Assembly: GCA_000024525.1 (NCBI GenBank)
Contig: CP001769.1
Location: 7,349,001-7,413,000 of the forward strand
Length of the DNA: 64,000 nucleotides
Direction of reading: 5' to 3'
Source of the DNA: Spirosoma linguale DSM 74
GTDB lineage: Bacteria; Bacteroidota; Bacteroidia; Cytophagales; Spirosomataceae
A program made the position numbers and the translations under genes. Positions 35,032 through 43,085 of this stretch are shown here, piece after piece; positions within the stretch are counted from its first letter, which is position 1, and the number at the start of each line of letters is the position of its first letter. The notes under the pieces were generated by a model. It was given only the letters and a program-made list of their open reading frames with translations, was not told where the DNA came from and did no database searches.

Positions 35032-36147
35032 TTACCTGATTAACCGGCTGAAGGTGAGTGACATGTCGAGCATGATCATTTTGGCTCTGGCATTTCGTTC
35101 GAGGTGATAAGCGGCTTCGTTGAGGTCATGAACGATGCGTTCGATATGGTCGATGGTCAGAATTTTAGCGAAGTTTTTAACAAAAGCCAGTTCATCATCG
35201 GGCAGCCGCAACAGTTCAGCGGCTCCCTGCTGCCAGAGAAATAAATCGCGGTAAAGCCGAATGCTGTAGTCGAGCAGTCCCTTCTGCTTCTCCTTGCTGA
35301 AACCATCGAACTGGTCGGCCTGTTTAACGAGGCTGATCAAATCCTGCCGGTAGCAGGTGCGCATCCAGTCGGCAAACCAGCTGTGCTGGTCCGTAGAGAC
35401 GGTATCCTGCTGGCTTAGCTGGAGAGCTTCGGCCAGATTACCGTCGGCGAGGTACGCAAACCGGCGGGCCGTTGTCTCGTCGAGATTCTGCTGCTGGCGC
35501 AGGTAGGTTGCCACTTCCTCATCCGTAAACGCCCGAATAGCCACCCGCTGCGTGCGTGATAGAATGGTAATCAGTAGTTTGTCGGACTGGTTGGTGACGA
35601 GCAGAAAAAGCGTTTGTGCCGGGGGCTCTTCCAGCACTTTCAGCAAGGCATTGGCCGAGGTTACGTTCATCAGCTCCGGAAGCCAGATGATCATAATCTT
35701 GTAGGCACCCTCGTAGGATTTCAGCGACAGTTTTTGCAGGATGTTTCGGGCTTCTTCGGCCGAAATATTCCCCTGTTTATTGTCGGCACCCATCGTTTCC
35801 AGCCAGCCGGAAAGGGTTCGGTAGGGTGTTGCGAGCAAAAATTTACGCCAGTCGGCCAGGTAGGCTTCCGATGTTTTCCCCTTCGACAGATTCGCCACCG
35901 GAAAAACCATGTGTAAGTCGGGGTGTACGAGTTTCTGAATTTTTATGCACGACGCGCACCGGCCACAGGCATCGTCCGGTTGCTTGTCTTCACAGTTGAC
36001 ATACTGCGCCAGGGCCAGCGCCAGGGCGAGGTTGGCACTTCCCGTTGGACCGTCGAACAGCAGGGCATGCGCGAGGTGGTTACGTTGTACCGCCTGTAGC
36101 AGGAACTGCTTTGTTTCGTCCAGACCGATGATTTCGTTAAATAACAT
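35032..36147 (-). CDS. holB: DNA polymerase III subunit delta' (clamp loader)
   Basis: The ATG at 36147 (371 aa) is preferred to a TTG seven codons earlier that overlaps the upstream gene. The product has the clamp-loader AAA+ order: FNEIIGLDETKQFLLQAVQRNHLAHALLFDGPTGSANLALA (P-loop lacks the Lys, as is usual in delta'), a four-Cys zinc module (CEDKQPDDACGRCASCIKI), IIWLPELMNVTSANALLKVLEEPP and LLVTNQSDKLLITILSRTQRV (SRC-like sensor). It loads the sliding clamp at replication forks. Confidence 0.9.
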   Translation of the reverse strand: MLFNEIIGLDETKQFLLQAVQRNHLAHALLFDGPTGSANLALALALAQYVNCEDKQPDDACGRCASCIKIQKLVHPDLHMVFPVANLSKGKTSEAYLADWRKFLLATPYRTLSGWLETMGADNKQGNISAEEARNILQKLSLKSYEGAYKIMIIWLPELMNVTSANALLKVLEEPPAQTLFLLVTNQSDKLLITILSRTQRVAIRAFTDEEVATYLRQQQNLDETTARRFAYLADGNLAEALQLSQQDTVSTDQHSWFADWMRTCYRQDLISLVKQADQFDGFSKEKQKGLLDYSIRLYRDLFLWQQGAAELLRLPDDELAFVKNFAKILTIDHIERIVHDLNEAAYHLERNARAKMIMLDMSLTFSRLIR

Positions 36148-36164
36148 ACGCTTGTAGCAACGGC

Positions 36165-37361
36165 TCAACGACCCGCAGGTGCCGATGTCGTCTCAAAAAT
36201 AGCCCTTAATATCTGCTCTTCAACCTCGTCAAATTCCTTGCCACGCCGGATAAAGGCTTCGCGGGCTACCTGTATGGCTTTGTCGATTCGATAGGGTGTA
36301 AATCCATCGTCCGCGCCACCCCACGAAAAGGAGGGGATATGCTTCGGCTGAAAACCACCCCCAAACACGTTGGCACTCACGCCCACCACCGTCCCCGTAT
36401 TGAACATGGTACTGATACCGGCTTTCGTGAAATCGCCCATCGTCAGCCCGCAGAAAATCCGGCCGGTGTCTTCCAGCTGGTTCGTGGCGTAGGAGTGTAT
36501 TTTAACGTTGGTGTAATCGTTTTTCAGGTTTGAATTATTGACATTGGCTCCCAGGTTGCACCATTCGCCAATGACCGAATTTCCCAGAAAACCGTCGTGG
36601 GCTTTGTTGCTGTAGCCCATAAAGACGGAGTTGCCCACCTCGCCACCTACTTTACAGAACGGGCCGATGGTGGTGTTGCTGCGCATTTTGCCGCCCCAAT
36701 TTACGGTTGAGCCTTCGCAAAGAGCAAAAGGGCCAATCATAACCGTTCCTTCGCTGATGGTCGCATTCCGGCCGATGTAAATAGGGCCACCCTCCGCATT
36801 GAGAACAGCCGCTCGGATGGTAGCCCCTTCTTCAATGAATATGTTTTCGGGAGCGTAGCAGCGGGTAAACGGATCGGTGATGGGCGCGGAGGTGCGTCCG
36901 GCGGTCAGACTCGCAAAGTCGGCCCGGATCTGGTCGCCGTTTTCTACGAAAATATCCCACAAATTGCGGACAATCGTAAGTGGTTCGGTAAATGTGCGGA
37001 GCGGATAGTCGTCGTTCAGCACCGGGGCCGCCGTCAAGTGCGTGTTGGTATGAATCGCCAGAATTAGCCCGTCGTGGGTAATAAGGCCCGTGTTTTCCGG
37101 CAGGGCCCGGATTGCTTGTGTTAATGCCGCCGTTGGGCAAACCGCCCCATTGACGTACCAGTTATCGGTACCGGCCTGTTGCGGAAACTTTGTTTGCAGG
37201 TAAGGTTCTACTAAGTACGATGGTGTGTGACCCAGAAGTTTGGTCCATTTCTCCGCCAGCGTCAGAATACCGATACGGATACCAGCTACTGGCCGGGTAA
37301 ACGTTAGGGGTAACAAGGCCGTACGGATAATCGGGTCGTCGAATAAGACTAAATTGGGCAT
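36165..37361 (-). CDS. GlmU-like bifunctional sugar nucleotidyltransferase (TIGR03991 type)
   Basis: The ATG at 37361 gives 398 aa. The N-terminal half is a degenerate nucleotidyltransferase (MPNLVLFDDPIIRTALLPLTFTRPVAGIRIGILT). The C-terminal half is a left-handed beta-helix of hexapeptide repeats (YIGRNATISEGTVMIGPFALCEGSTVNWGGKMRSNTTIGPFCKVGGE; NSVFMGYSNKAHDGFLGNSVIGEWCNLGA). This is the alternative bacterial GlmU of Bacteroidota, thought to make UDP-GlcNAc from glucosamine-1-phosphate. It lies immediately upstream of holB. Confidence 0.85.
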   Translation of the reverse strand: MPNLVLFDDPIIRTALLPLTFTRPVAGIRIGILTLAEKWTKLLGHTPSYLVEPYLQTKFPQQAGTDNWYVNGAVCPTAALTQAIRALPENTGLITHDGLILAIHTNTHLTAAPVLNDDYPLRTFTEPLTIVRNLWDIFVENGDQIRADFASLTAGRTSAPITDPFTRCYAPENIFIEEGATIRAAVLNAEGGPIYIGRNATISEGTVMIGPFALCEGSTVNWGGKMRSNTTIGPFCKVGGEVGNSVFMGYSNKAHDGFLGNSVIGEWCNLGANVNNSNLKNDYTNVKIHSYATNQLEDTGRIFCGLTMGDFTKAGISTMFNTGTVVGVSANVFGGGFQPKHIPSFSWGGADDGFTPYRIDKAIQVAREAFIRRGKEFDEVEEQILRAIFETTSAPAGR

Positions 37362-37446
37362 TGGTTCTAAGAGGAAAATCAGGCGGCAAATATCTAACCT
37401 TAATCTGTAAAAAGAGAACGTATGGAAAGGTACTTTTACGAAAACT

Positions 37447-38511
37447 ATGGATGCTTTACTCATCGACGCTATAACTCAACGGATTGCTGATTTACAGGAC
37501 GAAACAGGTCTGTTTGCGTCATTTCGACATAATAAAACGGTTTTCTACCAACGTCCGGATACCAATGTCTTCTTTACGGCAGTAACGGTCTTTACGTTGC
37601 AAAATCTGGTGGTTACGCTACCCTCCCAAAGCCGGGAGCTGGTTGACCGCATAACGCAACGGGCTACGGCGGCTTATCCGATCTTTCGGAACAAAGATGG
37701 GTTGAATACGTACAATTTCTGGCCTACGCGTCCTTCACAGCATTTTTCCAACGGCTATATTTTTCGCCATTTCGAGCACTTTCGTATCCCCGACGACATC
37801 GACGATACGGCCATGGTGTACCTGACCACGACGCCCACACCCGCCGATGGCCTTTGGCTCAAAGCGAAGCTGGCCCAACACGTAAACGGCAGCCGGGAGA
37901 ACTGGATCAAAAATACGTATCCCGAATACCGGCAGCTGCGGGCTTATTCAACCTGGTTTGGGAAGAATATGGGCATTGATTTCGACGCCTGTGCGTTGAG
38001 TAATATCCTGTACTGCATCTATCAGTATAACCTGTCCCGCGACCAGCACGATGCCGATTCACTAACGTATTTGCGTGCCATTGTGGAGTCGGGACGGTAC
38101 CTGTCGGACCCGTTTCAGTGCGCCCCGCACTACGCCCGAACGTCGCTGATCATCTACCATCTAGCCCGGCTGATGGCGGCATTCGACGTTCCCGAACTGG
38201 CTCCCATTCGTCCACGGCTGGTTGCCGATGCCCAACGGCTATTGAGCCAGGCGCACAATCGCCTTGAACAAATCCTGCTGGCAACGGCCTTATGCCGATT
38301 AGGTGAGCCACTACCTTCGGTGAATCTGAAAGACATTGAACAGGACTTCGACACCTTTCACTTTTTTATCGCCGGTCTCTTAACGGCTTATCAGCAACCC
38401 TGGCTGCGTCGTTTCGCCAACCGGCCCCTGATGCAGATGCGCTGGCAATGTGAGGCCCATTGCTGGGCGCTGGTAGCGGAATATGTGGGAAATAAATACG
38501 TTGAGGTGTAA
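37447..38511 (+). CDS. Hypothetical alpha/alpha-toroid-like protein
   Basis: The 354-aa product is all-helical with features of terpenoid-cyclase/prenyltransferase toroids: YNFWPTRPSQHFSNGYIFRHFEHFRIPDDIDDTAMVYLTT, where the PDDIDDT motif is typical, then NILYCIYQYNLSRDQHDAD and a conserved tail NRPLMQMRWQCEAHCWALVAEYVG. There is no signal peptide. It is divergent from the GlmU-like gene. No reaction can be assigned. A second, broken copy of its tail lies at 40005-40066. Confidence 0.6.
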   Translation: MDALLIDAITQRIADLQDETGLFASFRHNKTVFYQRPDTNVFFTAVTVFTLQNLVVTLPSQSRELVDRITQRATAAYPIFRNKDGLNTYNFWPTRPSQHFSNGYIFRHFEHFRIPDDIDDTAMVYLTTTPTPADGLWLKAKLAQHVNGSRENWIKNTYPEYRQLRAYSTWFGKNMGIDFDACALSNILYCIYQYNLSRDQHDADSLTYLRAIVESGRYLSDPFQCAPHYARTSLIIYHLARLMAAFDVPELAPIRPRLVADAQRLLSQAHNRLEQILLATALCRLGEPLPSVNLKDIEQDFDTFHFFIAGLLTAYQQPWLRRFANRPLMQMRWQCEAHCWALVAEYVGNKYVEV

Positions 38512-38625
38512 TGTAAGTGCAATTTTTTTTACTAAAAGCTCAGTATTTGTAACTACATGCTATTGTAAACACATTTGTCGGCCACTTTGTATTTCCTGTC
38601 AAGAGCGCAAATCTGTTACCCACCG

Positions 38626-38784
38626 TCAACTACTTATGGCTTCTTCTACTGGTGATATGCCCTTTTTTAGGGTTACATCACCAGTAGGAAAAGTGCGTCT
38701 GTGTGGTGTTTTCAAACGTAGTATTTGCCCTGAAGTAAATCCTTTGTGGTCAAACAGGCAGTCGTCCGGGTTTCCCATGTCCAT
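38626..38784 (-). CDS. Possible 52-aa ORF in the gap before the first cassette
   Basis: Leftward from ATG 38784 (or 38778) 52 codons are open to TGA at 38626. The start reads MDMGNPDDCLFDHKGFTSGQ and the rest contains RLKTPHRRTFPTGDVTLKKG. An 11-bp inverted repeat (CTACTGGTGAT at 38646-38656, ATCACCAGTAG at 38677-38687) lies within it. No family recognised and no upstream signals, so it may be a gene fragment or chance. The remainder of the 38512-38963 gap holds only the surface-protein scrap listed separately. Confidence 0.25.
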   Translation of the reverse strand: MDMGNPDDCLFDHKGFTSGQILRLKTPHRRTFPTGDVTLKKGISPVEEAISS

Positions 38785-38856
38785 ATCACCCAGCTCATCG
38801 GTCTTTAGTCGCCATCAAGGGAGCTCCGCCAGGTTATTTTGTAGCGCAAGCCTTCT

Positions 38857-38898
38857 GACATTAACGAGGCTAAAAACGTGTATGCCCGCGTGATCAAT
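38857..38898 (+). pseudogene. Scrap of a surface-protein C-terminus ahead of the first T9SS gene
   Basis: The 14 codons read DINEAKNVYARVIN. Nine of 14 are identical to the last residues of the 414-aa surface protein at 61973-63217 (DVNTANNIFARVIN), and three more differ conservatively. The scrap ends 65 bp before the T9SS gene at 38964; at the second locus the surface protein ends 74 bp before its T9SS gene. It therefore looks like the remnant of a homologous upstream gene. The frame is closed a few codons before it. Confidence 0.5.
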
Positions 38899-38963
38899 GG
38901 TCATCCATTAAATCGGTGCTCTGCCCAACCCAAGCTGTATAAGTTTACTTCATTCCATATCTT

Positions 38964-39728
38964 ATGTTTACTAAACGTTTACTCCTTTGTCTCTTGAGTT
39001 TAACCATCTGGAATTGTGCCCAGGCTCAGGACCCCGGCGTGGGGGGCAATGCGGTCAGCCCTGGCTCTCTGGTAACCAACGCGCAAATCAACATCAATGC
39101 GTCATCTAACCCAACTCTGGGCACCAACAACGGGACTAATGTCAATGCCAGCACGAGCATCACCGTATCGGGTCCGGGTCCTTTGCCGGTGAGGCTTGTA
39201 TCGTTTACGGCGCAGGCTCAACCCAATCAAACGGTAAGTTTAGGCTGGACCACCGCTTGGGAAAGTAATAACCAGGGCTATCGTATCGACCGTAGCAAAG
39301 ACCTCAATAGCTTCGAGCTGGTTGGAGAAGTAAACGAGGTTGCCACCTCCAGCCAGACTCAGACAACCTACCAGCTCACCGATCCAACCCCGTTTATGGG
39401 CACTTCGTATTATCGGCTGACCCAGGCCGATTTATCAGGAAAAGTGACGGTTTATCCGGCTGTCTCAGTCTTGGTTCGGGAGGAAGCCTATGGCGTGTAT
39501 CCTAATCCGGTGATCGGCGAGGAGGGCTTTGTGCTTCGGCTGGATGAACCCCTTACGGCAGAATTGAGCTTCGTTAACCTACGGGGTGAGAACATCGCTC
39601 TCCAGCGAAGTAAGGCCGAAGATGGCAGGCTCCTGTTGCGCCCTGGTGTTACCTTACCGCCCAGTGTTTATTTGTTGACGGTGAAGGAACGGGGACAAAT
39701 CCGCCAGCATCGAGTTGTTATTAAGTAG
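38964..39728 (+). CDS. T9SS type A sorting-domain protein, short paralogue
   Basis: The 254-aa product has a signal peptide (MFTKRLLLCLLSLTIWNCAQAQ), then DPGVGGNAV, an Ala/Asn/Thr-rich stretch, and an adhesin-like domain (RLVSFTAQAQPNQTVSLGWTTAWESNNQGYRIDRSKDL...YYRLTQADLSG). The last 75 residues form a type IX secretion sorting domain (YGVYPNPVIGEEGFVLRL...YLLTVKERGQIRQHRVVIK). It is a paralogue of the 342-aa protein at 60870-61898 but lacks about 90 residues near the N-terminus. The 47-aa lasso-leader gene follows after 32 bp. Confidence 0.85.
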   Translation: MFTKRLLLCLLSLTIWNCAQAQDPGVGGNAVSPGSLVTNAQININASSNPTLGTNNGTNVNASTSITVSGPGPLPVRLVSFTAQAQPNQTVSLGWTTAWESNNQGYRIDRSKDLNSFELVGEVNEVATSSQTQTTYQLTDPTPFMGTSYYRLTQADLSGKVTVYPAVSVLVREEAYGVYPNPVIGEEGFVLRLDEPLTAELSFVNLRGENIALQRSKAEDGRLLLRPGVTLPPSVYLLTVKERGQIRQHRVVIK

Positions 39729-39760
39729 TCCAGTTTGTTTTACCATTTATCTCCGTGCTT

Positions 39761-39904
39761 ATGAACACTAGAAAAAAAATAGATTTCACCCCACCAAAGC
39801 CTAAACGAGGGTATAAAACCCCGAAACTAAAGCCGCTGGGTAATGTTAAAAAACTGACCCTCAAGACTGGGTCTTCGGTCGATGGCTTTGGTAGCTTTGG
39901 GTAG
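39761..39904 (+). CDS. Lasso-type RiPP leader peptide (47 aa), copy 1
   Basis: ATG 39761 to TAG 39902-39904 encodes 47 aa. Residues 18-33 match the lasso-peptide leader pattern YxxPxLx3Gx5T exactly (YKTPKLKPLGNVKKLT). By the rule that this Thr is second from the leader end, the core would be K35-G47 (KTGSSVDGFGSFG), with Asp41 at core position 7, where ring-closing acids occur. Lys at position 1 is unusual. Of 47 residues 34 are identical to copy 2 at 60693. In the identical block 26-38 nine of 13 codons differ silently, so the protein is selected. It follows the T9SS gene by 32 bp. No B1, B2 or C maturation gene is in the window. Confidence 0.8.
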   Translation: MNTRKKIDFTPPKPKRGYKTPKLKPLGNVKKLTLKTGSSVDGFGSFG

Positions 39905-40004
39905 TCTGGTCGTCTGATCCGGTAGGTTTTAAGAAGCTTGCCGGGTTTGTTTTAAGAGACTGATACGACACTGTCCGGGTTTGTTAACGGCCTGCCATCC
40001 CCTT

Positions 40005-40066
40005 ATGCAGATGCGCTGGCAGGGCGAAGCCCACTGCTGAGCGCTGGGCGGGGTGTGATGTAGGTG
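40005..40066 (+). pseudogene. Broken second copy of the 37447-38511 gene tail
   Basis: ATGCAGATGCGCTGGCA is identical to 38431-38447. The following codons give MQMRWQGEAHC then a stop, against MQMRWQCEAHCW in the intact gene, with mostly third-position differences. After a gap of 27 bases GGTGTGATGTAGGTG aligns with GGTGTAATGTAAGTG past the intact stop. It therefore derives from a related but diverged gene, not a recent copy. The two tails bracket the T9SS/lasso-leader cassette. Nothing else was seen in 39905-40138. Confidence 0.6.
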
Positions 40067-40138
40067 GGGGCACGTTCAGACGGAATAAGCCAACAAGATA
40101 TAAAGACGTAACTTTACGAACGTATAAATGAGCACTTC

Positions 40139-42586
40139 ATGAAAACGCGTAGCAGATCGGCTTTATTTACTCTTCGTAGAAGTAAGCTCGCGACAGCTGG
40201 TTTAGCTGCGGTTGTCCTTTTATCAACCTGCAGCCAGAAAACAGCTGCGCAGCAATCACTTCGGGGGCTTTTGACGCAAACTGAACATATTTCGGGCAAG
40301 AAGGCCTATCTGGCATCGCCCTTTGTAACGGCTGGCAACCGGTTATATATGGTTGGACATCAGGATGGGGGATTCCCCGATCTAGGCTGGCACATTACGG
40401 GCGAGATGGGCGGAATATGGGACCATCCAATCAAATTAATGGATGGGTTCACGGCTGCCGTGTCCATCAATCAAAAACAGATATGCCTCGACAAAGCCGA
40501 TACGTTCATTAATTATCCGTTTGCTAATAAGCACCTGTATCAACAGGTTGCCAACGGGCTGGACATCGAGCGACTCCAATTTGTACCCGACAACAAAGAG
40601 GGTATGGTGGTGGAATACACCTTCATAAATAAGCAAGCCAAACCGCTCACGCTTCAATTCACCTGGACAGGCCATACCGATCTGCGCCCGACCTGGCTGG
40701 GCGAACGAACCAATATGGTCGATGCGCCGGATGCGGCAACCTGGACTGCAAAAAGCCAGTCCTGGCTGGCTAAGGATCAAAAGAATGACTGGTTCGTTAT
40801 GTTTGGTGCCAATGTGCCCGCCAGTCAGCATCATCAAAACAAACCCTGCGAATTTGTATCGGCAGGGCGGGGATGTGGGGCTTCGCTGGTGTACACGATC
40901 ACGGTGCCCGCCAACGGAAAAACACAACTACCGATTACGATTGCCGGTTCATACAAATCGGCTGAGATGGCTACCCGCACGTTTTCCGATGTTCAGAAAA
41001 ATACCTACGTTTATCTGGCCAGCAAGAAAAGTCGGTATGCAACTATTGACCAGCTTGCATCGGTACAGGTGCCGGATAAAAAACTGGAACAGGCGTTTCG
41101 CTGGGTAAAATACAATACCGACTGGCTGATTCGCGAAGTGCCCGAAATCGGCCGGGGACTGTCGGCGGGGTTACCGGATTATCCGTGGTGGTTTGGGGCC
41201 GACGGCTGTTATACGCTTACGGGGCTTATCACAACGGGACATAAACAGCTCGTTTACGACTCTGTCGACCTGCTGAATAAAATATCCGAAAAGGAAAACG
41301 GCAACGGACGAATCATTCACGAAGTATCGACGAACGGCGCGGTGTATAATCCCGGCAATTTGAACGAAGTGCCCCAGTTTGCCAGTATGATTGCGGAAGT
41401 CTATCGATGGACGGGCGATAAAGGTTTTCTGCGCAAGTACTTCCCGACGGTTAAAAAAGGGATGACCTGGTTGTTGGCGGAAAATGATAAAGACAAAAAT
41501 CTGCTTCCCGACGGCTTCGGCATGATGGAAATACACGGCATGAACAGCGAGATGATCGATGTGGCGGTGTATACGCAGGAGGCTTTTGCCAATGCGGCCT
41601 ACATGGCATCCGAACTTGGCGATAAAACACTGGCGATGGATTACCAGCGTAAAGCAGACAACCTGAAAACGAAAATAAACACCGATTTCTGGGTCCCTGA
41701 AAGCGGCTCGTATGCCGACTTTATCGGAACAAAAGCGGAAGCGCTGGCCCTCGTTGACGGGGCCATTGTTCGCGCCGATACGCTGCACAAACCCTGGGCG
41801 GTTGAGGAATTGAAAGCAACCCGGCAAAAGCTGCGCCTGTTGCCCGAGAATACTAAAAAAGGCTTTGTGCTGCACCATAACTGGGTAGTCAACACGCCGA
41901 TGGAAACAGGAGTTGCCGATCCCGATAAAGCAGCTATTGCGCTCAGGACGGCTAGTAAATTTACGAACCCCTTTGGTGTCTTCGTAACGGGTATCGACCG
42001 CGACGAATCGGCCGGTACCGACGAGGGGTCGTTCAACTTAAACAAAAAAGTGTTTACGTATACCGGGGCGGTGATGACTCTGCCAACCGGTGTGGCAACC
42101 ATTGGTGAAAACAACTACGGCCATCCCGACGAAGCGTTGGGGTATCTGAAACGAATGACCAAAACGTTTAGCTACGCCTTTCCGGGCTCTATTTACGAAG
42201 TGTCGCCGGACTACGGCATGGTTACGCAGGCCTGGAACATGTACAGTTACGCCGTTCCGATCATCAAACAGTTTTTCGGTATTCGCCCGGAAGCATCCCG
42301 GCAACTTGTTACGATACGCCCGCAAATGCCCAGCGATTGGGACAATGCCCGTGTTGAGAAAGTGACCGTAGGGGATAACCTGTTGTCGATGGCTTATGCA
42401 AAAGCAGGACAGCAGCTGACATTGTCGATTACCCAGAAACAACCGAACTGGACCGTAAGGCTGGCTTTCCCCAAAGGTAAGTACCGTAACTGGCAGGTAA
42501 ATGGCAAAAATGTACCCGTTCAGAGTGATACAAATACTGATTTTGTGGAGCTTAAAGGCAGTTCACTAAGCGTACAGTTACAATAA
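40139..42586 (+). CDS. Six-hairpin glycosidase lipoprotein (glycogen-debranching/GH78-like fold)
   Basis: The 815-aa product has a lipoprotein signal (LAAVVLLSTCSQK, Cys31). Residues 40-290 form an N-terminal beta-sandwich domain (VVEYTFINKQAKPLTLQFTWTGHTDLRP). An (alpha/alpha)6 barrel follows: FRWVKYNTDWLIREVPEIGRGLSAGLPDYPWWFGADGCYTLTG, EVYRWTGDKGFLRKYFPTVKKGMTWLL and MMEIHGMNSEMIDVAVYTQEA. The C-terminal beta domain starts near VTIRPQMPSDWDNARVEKV, as in rhamnosidase-type enzymes. Asp and Glu in GADG and MEIHGMNSEM are candidate catalytic residues. Exact substrate unknown. Confidence 0.75.
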   Translation: MKTRSRSALFTLRRSKLATAGLAAVVLLSTCSQKTAAQQSLRGLLTQTEHISGKKAYLASPFVTAGNRLYMVGHQDGGFPDLGWHITGEMGGIWDHPIKLMDGFTAAVSINQKQICLDKADTFINYPFANKHLYQQVANGLDIERLQFVPDNKEGMVVEYTFINKQAKPLTLQFTWTGHTDLRPTWLGERTNMVDAPDAATWTAKSQSWLAKDQKNDWFVMFGANVPASQHHQNKPCEFVSAGRGCGASLVYTITVPANGKTQLPITIAGSYKSAEMATRTFSDVQKNTYVYLASKKSRYATIDQLASVQVPDKKLEQAFRWVKYNTDWLIREVPEIGRGLSAGLPDYPWWFGADGCYTLTGLITTGHKQLVYDSVDLLNKISEKENGNGRIIHEVSTNGAVYNPGNLNEVPQFASMIAEVYRWTGDKGFLRKYFPTVKKGMTWLLAENDKDKNLLPDGFGMMEIHGMNSEMIDVAVYTQEAFANAAYMASELGDKTLAMDYQRKADNLKTKINTDFWVPESGSYADFIGTKAEALALVDGAIVRADTLHKPWAVEELKATRQKLRLLPENTKKGFVLHHNWVVNTPMETGVADPDKAAIALRTASKFTNPFGVFVTGIDRDESAGTDEGSFNLNKKVFTYTGAVMTLPTGVATIGENNYGHPDEALGYLKRMTKTFSYAFPGSIYEVSPDYGMVTQAWNMYSYAVPIIKQFFGIRPEASRQLVTIRPQMPSDWDNARVEKVTVGDNLLSMAYAKAGQQLTLSITQKQPNWTVRLAFPKGKYRNWQVNGKNVPVQSDTNTDFVELKGSSLSVQLQ

Positions 42587-42618
42587 ATGTAACGTTACTA
42601 AACCACATCAGATACATC

Positions 42619-43008
42619 ATGAATACCAGTTCACCCACAACAATTGATGCCTATATCGCCGGGTTTCCGGAGAGCGTACAGGAGCGGTTGCAACAGGTAC
42701 GGGCAATGCTTCGACAGGTTGCCCCCGAGGCTGAGGAGACTATCAGTTACGGCATTCCTACCTTAAAGTTGAACGGAAATCTGGTTCATTATGCCGCGTT
42801 CAAGAATCACATCGGGTTCTACCCGGCACCACAGGGACTCGAAGCGTTTAAGGAGGAATTGTCCGGGTACAAGGGTGCGAAAGGCTCGGTTCAGTTTCCG
42901 TTCGATCAACCGCTACCGTTGGATTTGATTGCGAAAATCACCAAATTCAGGATTGAGCAGAATTTGGTAAAAGCCGCTGGGAAACCGAAGAAGAAAGTCC
43001 GGGGTTGA
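42619..43008 (+). CDS. DUF1801 (YdhG-like) family protein
   Basis: The 129-aa product matches DUF1801: TIDAYIAGFPESVQERLQQVRAMLRQVAPEAEETISYGIPTLKLNGNLVHYAAFKNHIGFYP, then KGSVQFPFDQPLPLDLIAKITKFRIEQN. The family is related to the frataxin-like iron chaperone Fra of Bacillus; an iron-chaperone role is possible but unproven. It ends in a basic KPKKKVRG tail and starts 32 bp after the glycosidase gene. Confidence 0.85.
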   Translation: MNTSSPTTIDAYIAGFPESVQERLQQVRAMLRQVAPEAEETISYGIPTLKLNGNLVHYAAFKNHIGFYPAPQGLEAFKEELSGYKGAKGSVQFPFDQPLPLDLIAKITKFRIEQNLVKAAGKPKKKVRG

Positions 43009-43015
43009 GGCTCAG

Positions 43016-43082
43016 GTACCAAACAGCTTCTAGCTGTTTGTAAGATAGCAACTTACGCAAACAGCTAGAAGCTGTTTGGTAC
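43016..43082. repeat. Perfect 25-bp inverted repeat between convergent genes (REP-like)
   Basis: GTACCAAACAGCTTCTAGCT... at 43016-43040 is exactly inverted at 43058-43082. Each arm carries its own palindrome AAACAGCT-TCT-AGCTGTTT. The loop (43041-43057) has TAAG/CTTA ends that extend the stem. It fills the gap between the ends of the DUF1801 and ChaN-like genes and should terminate both transcripts. Confidence 0.8.
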
Positions 43083-43085
43083 ACC

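Noticed and set aside
38483..38893. 136-codon plus-strand frame overlapping the end of the toroid-like gene
   Set aside because: Cys/Ser-rich composition without a domain, crossing a region that holds a scrap in another frame.
41171..41878. 235-codon minus-strand frame inside the glycosidase gene
   Set aside because: Antisense shadow; the plus-strand product is a complete lipoprotein enzyme.
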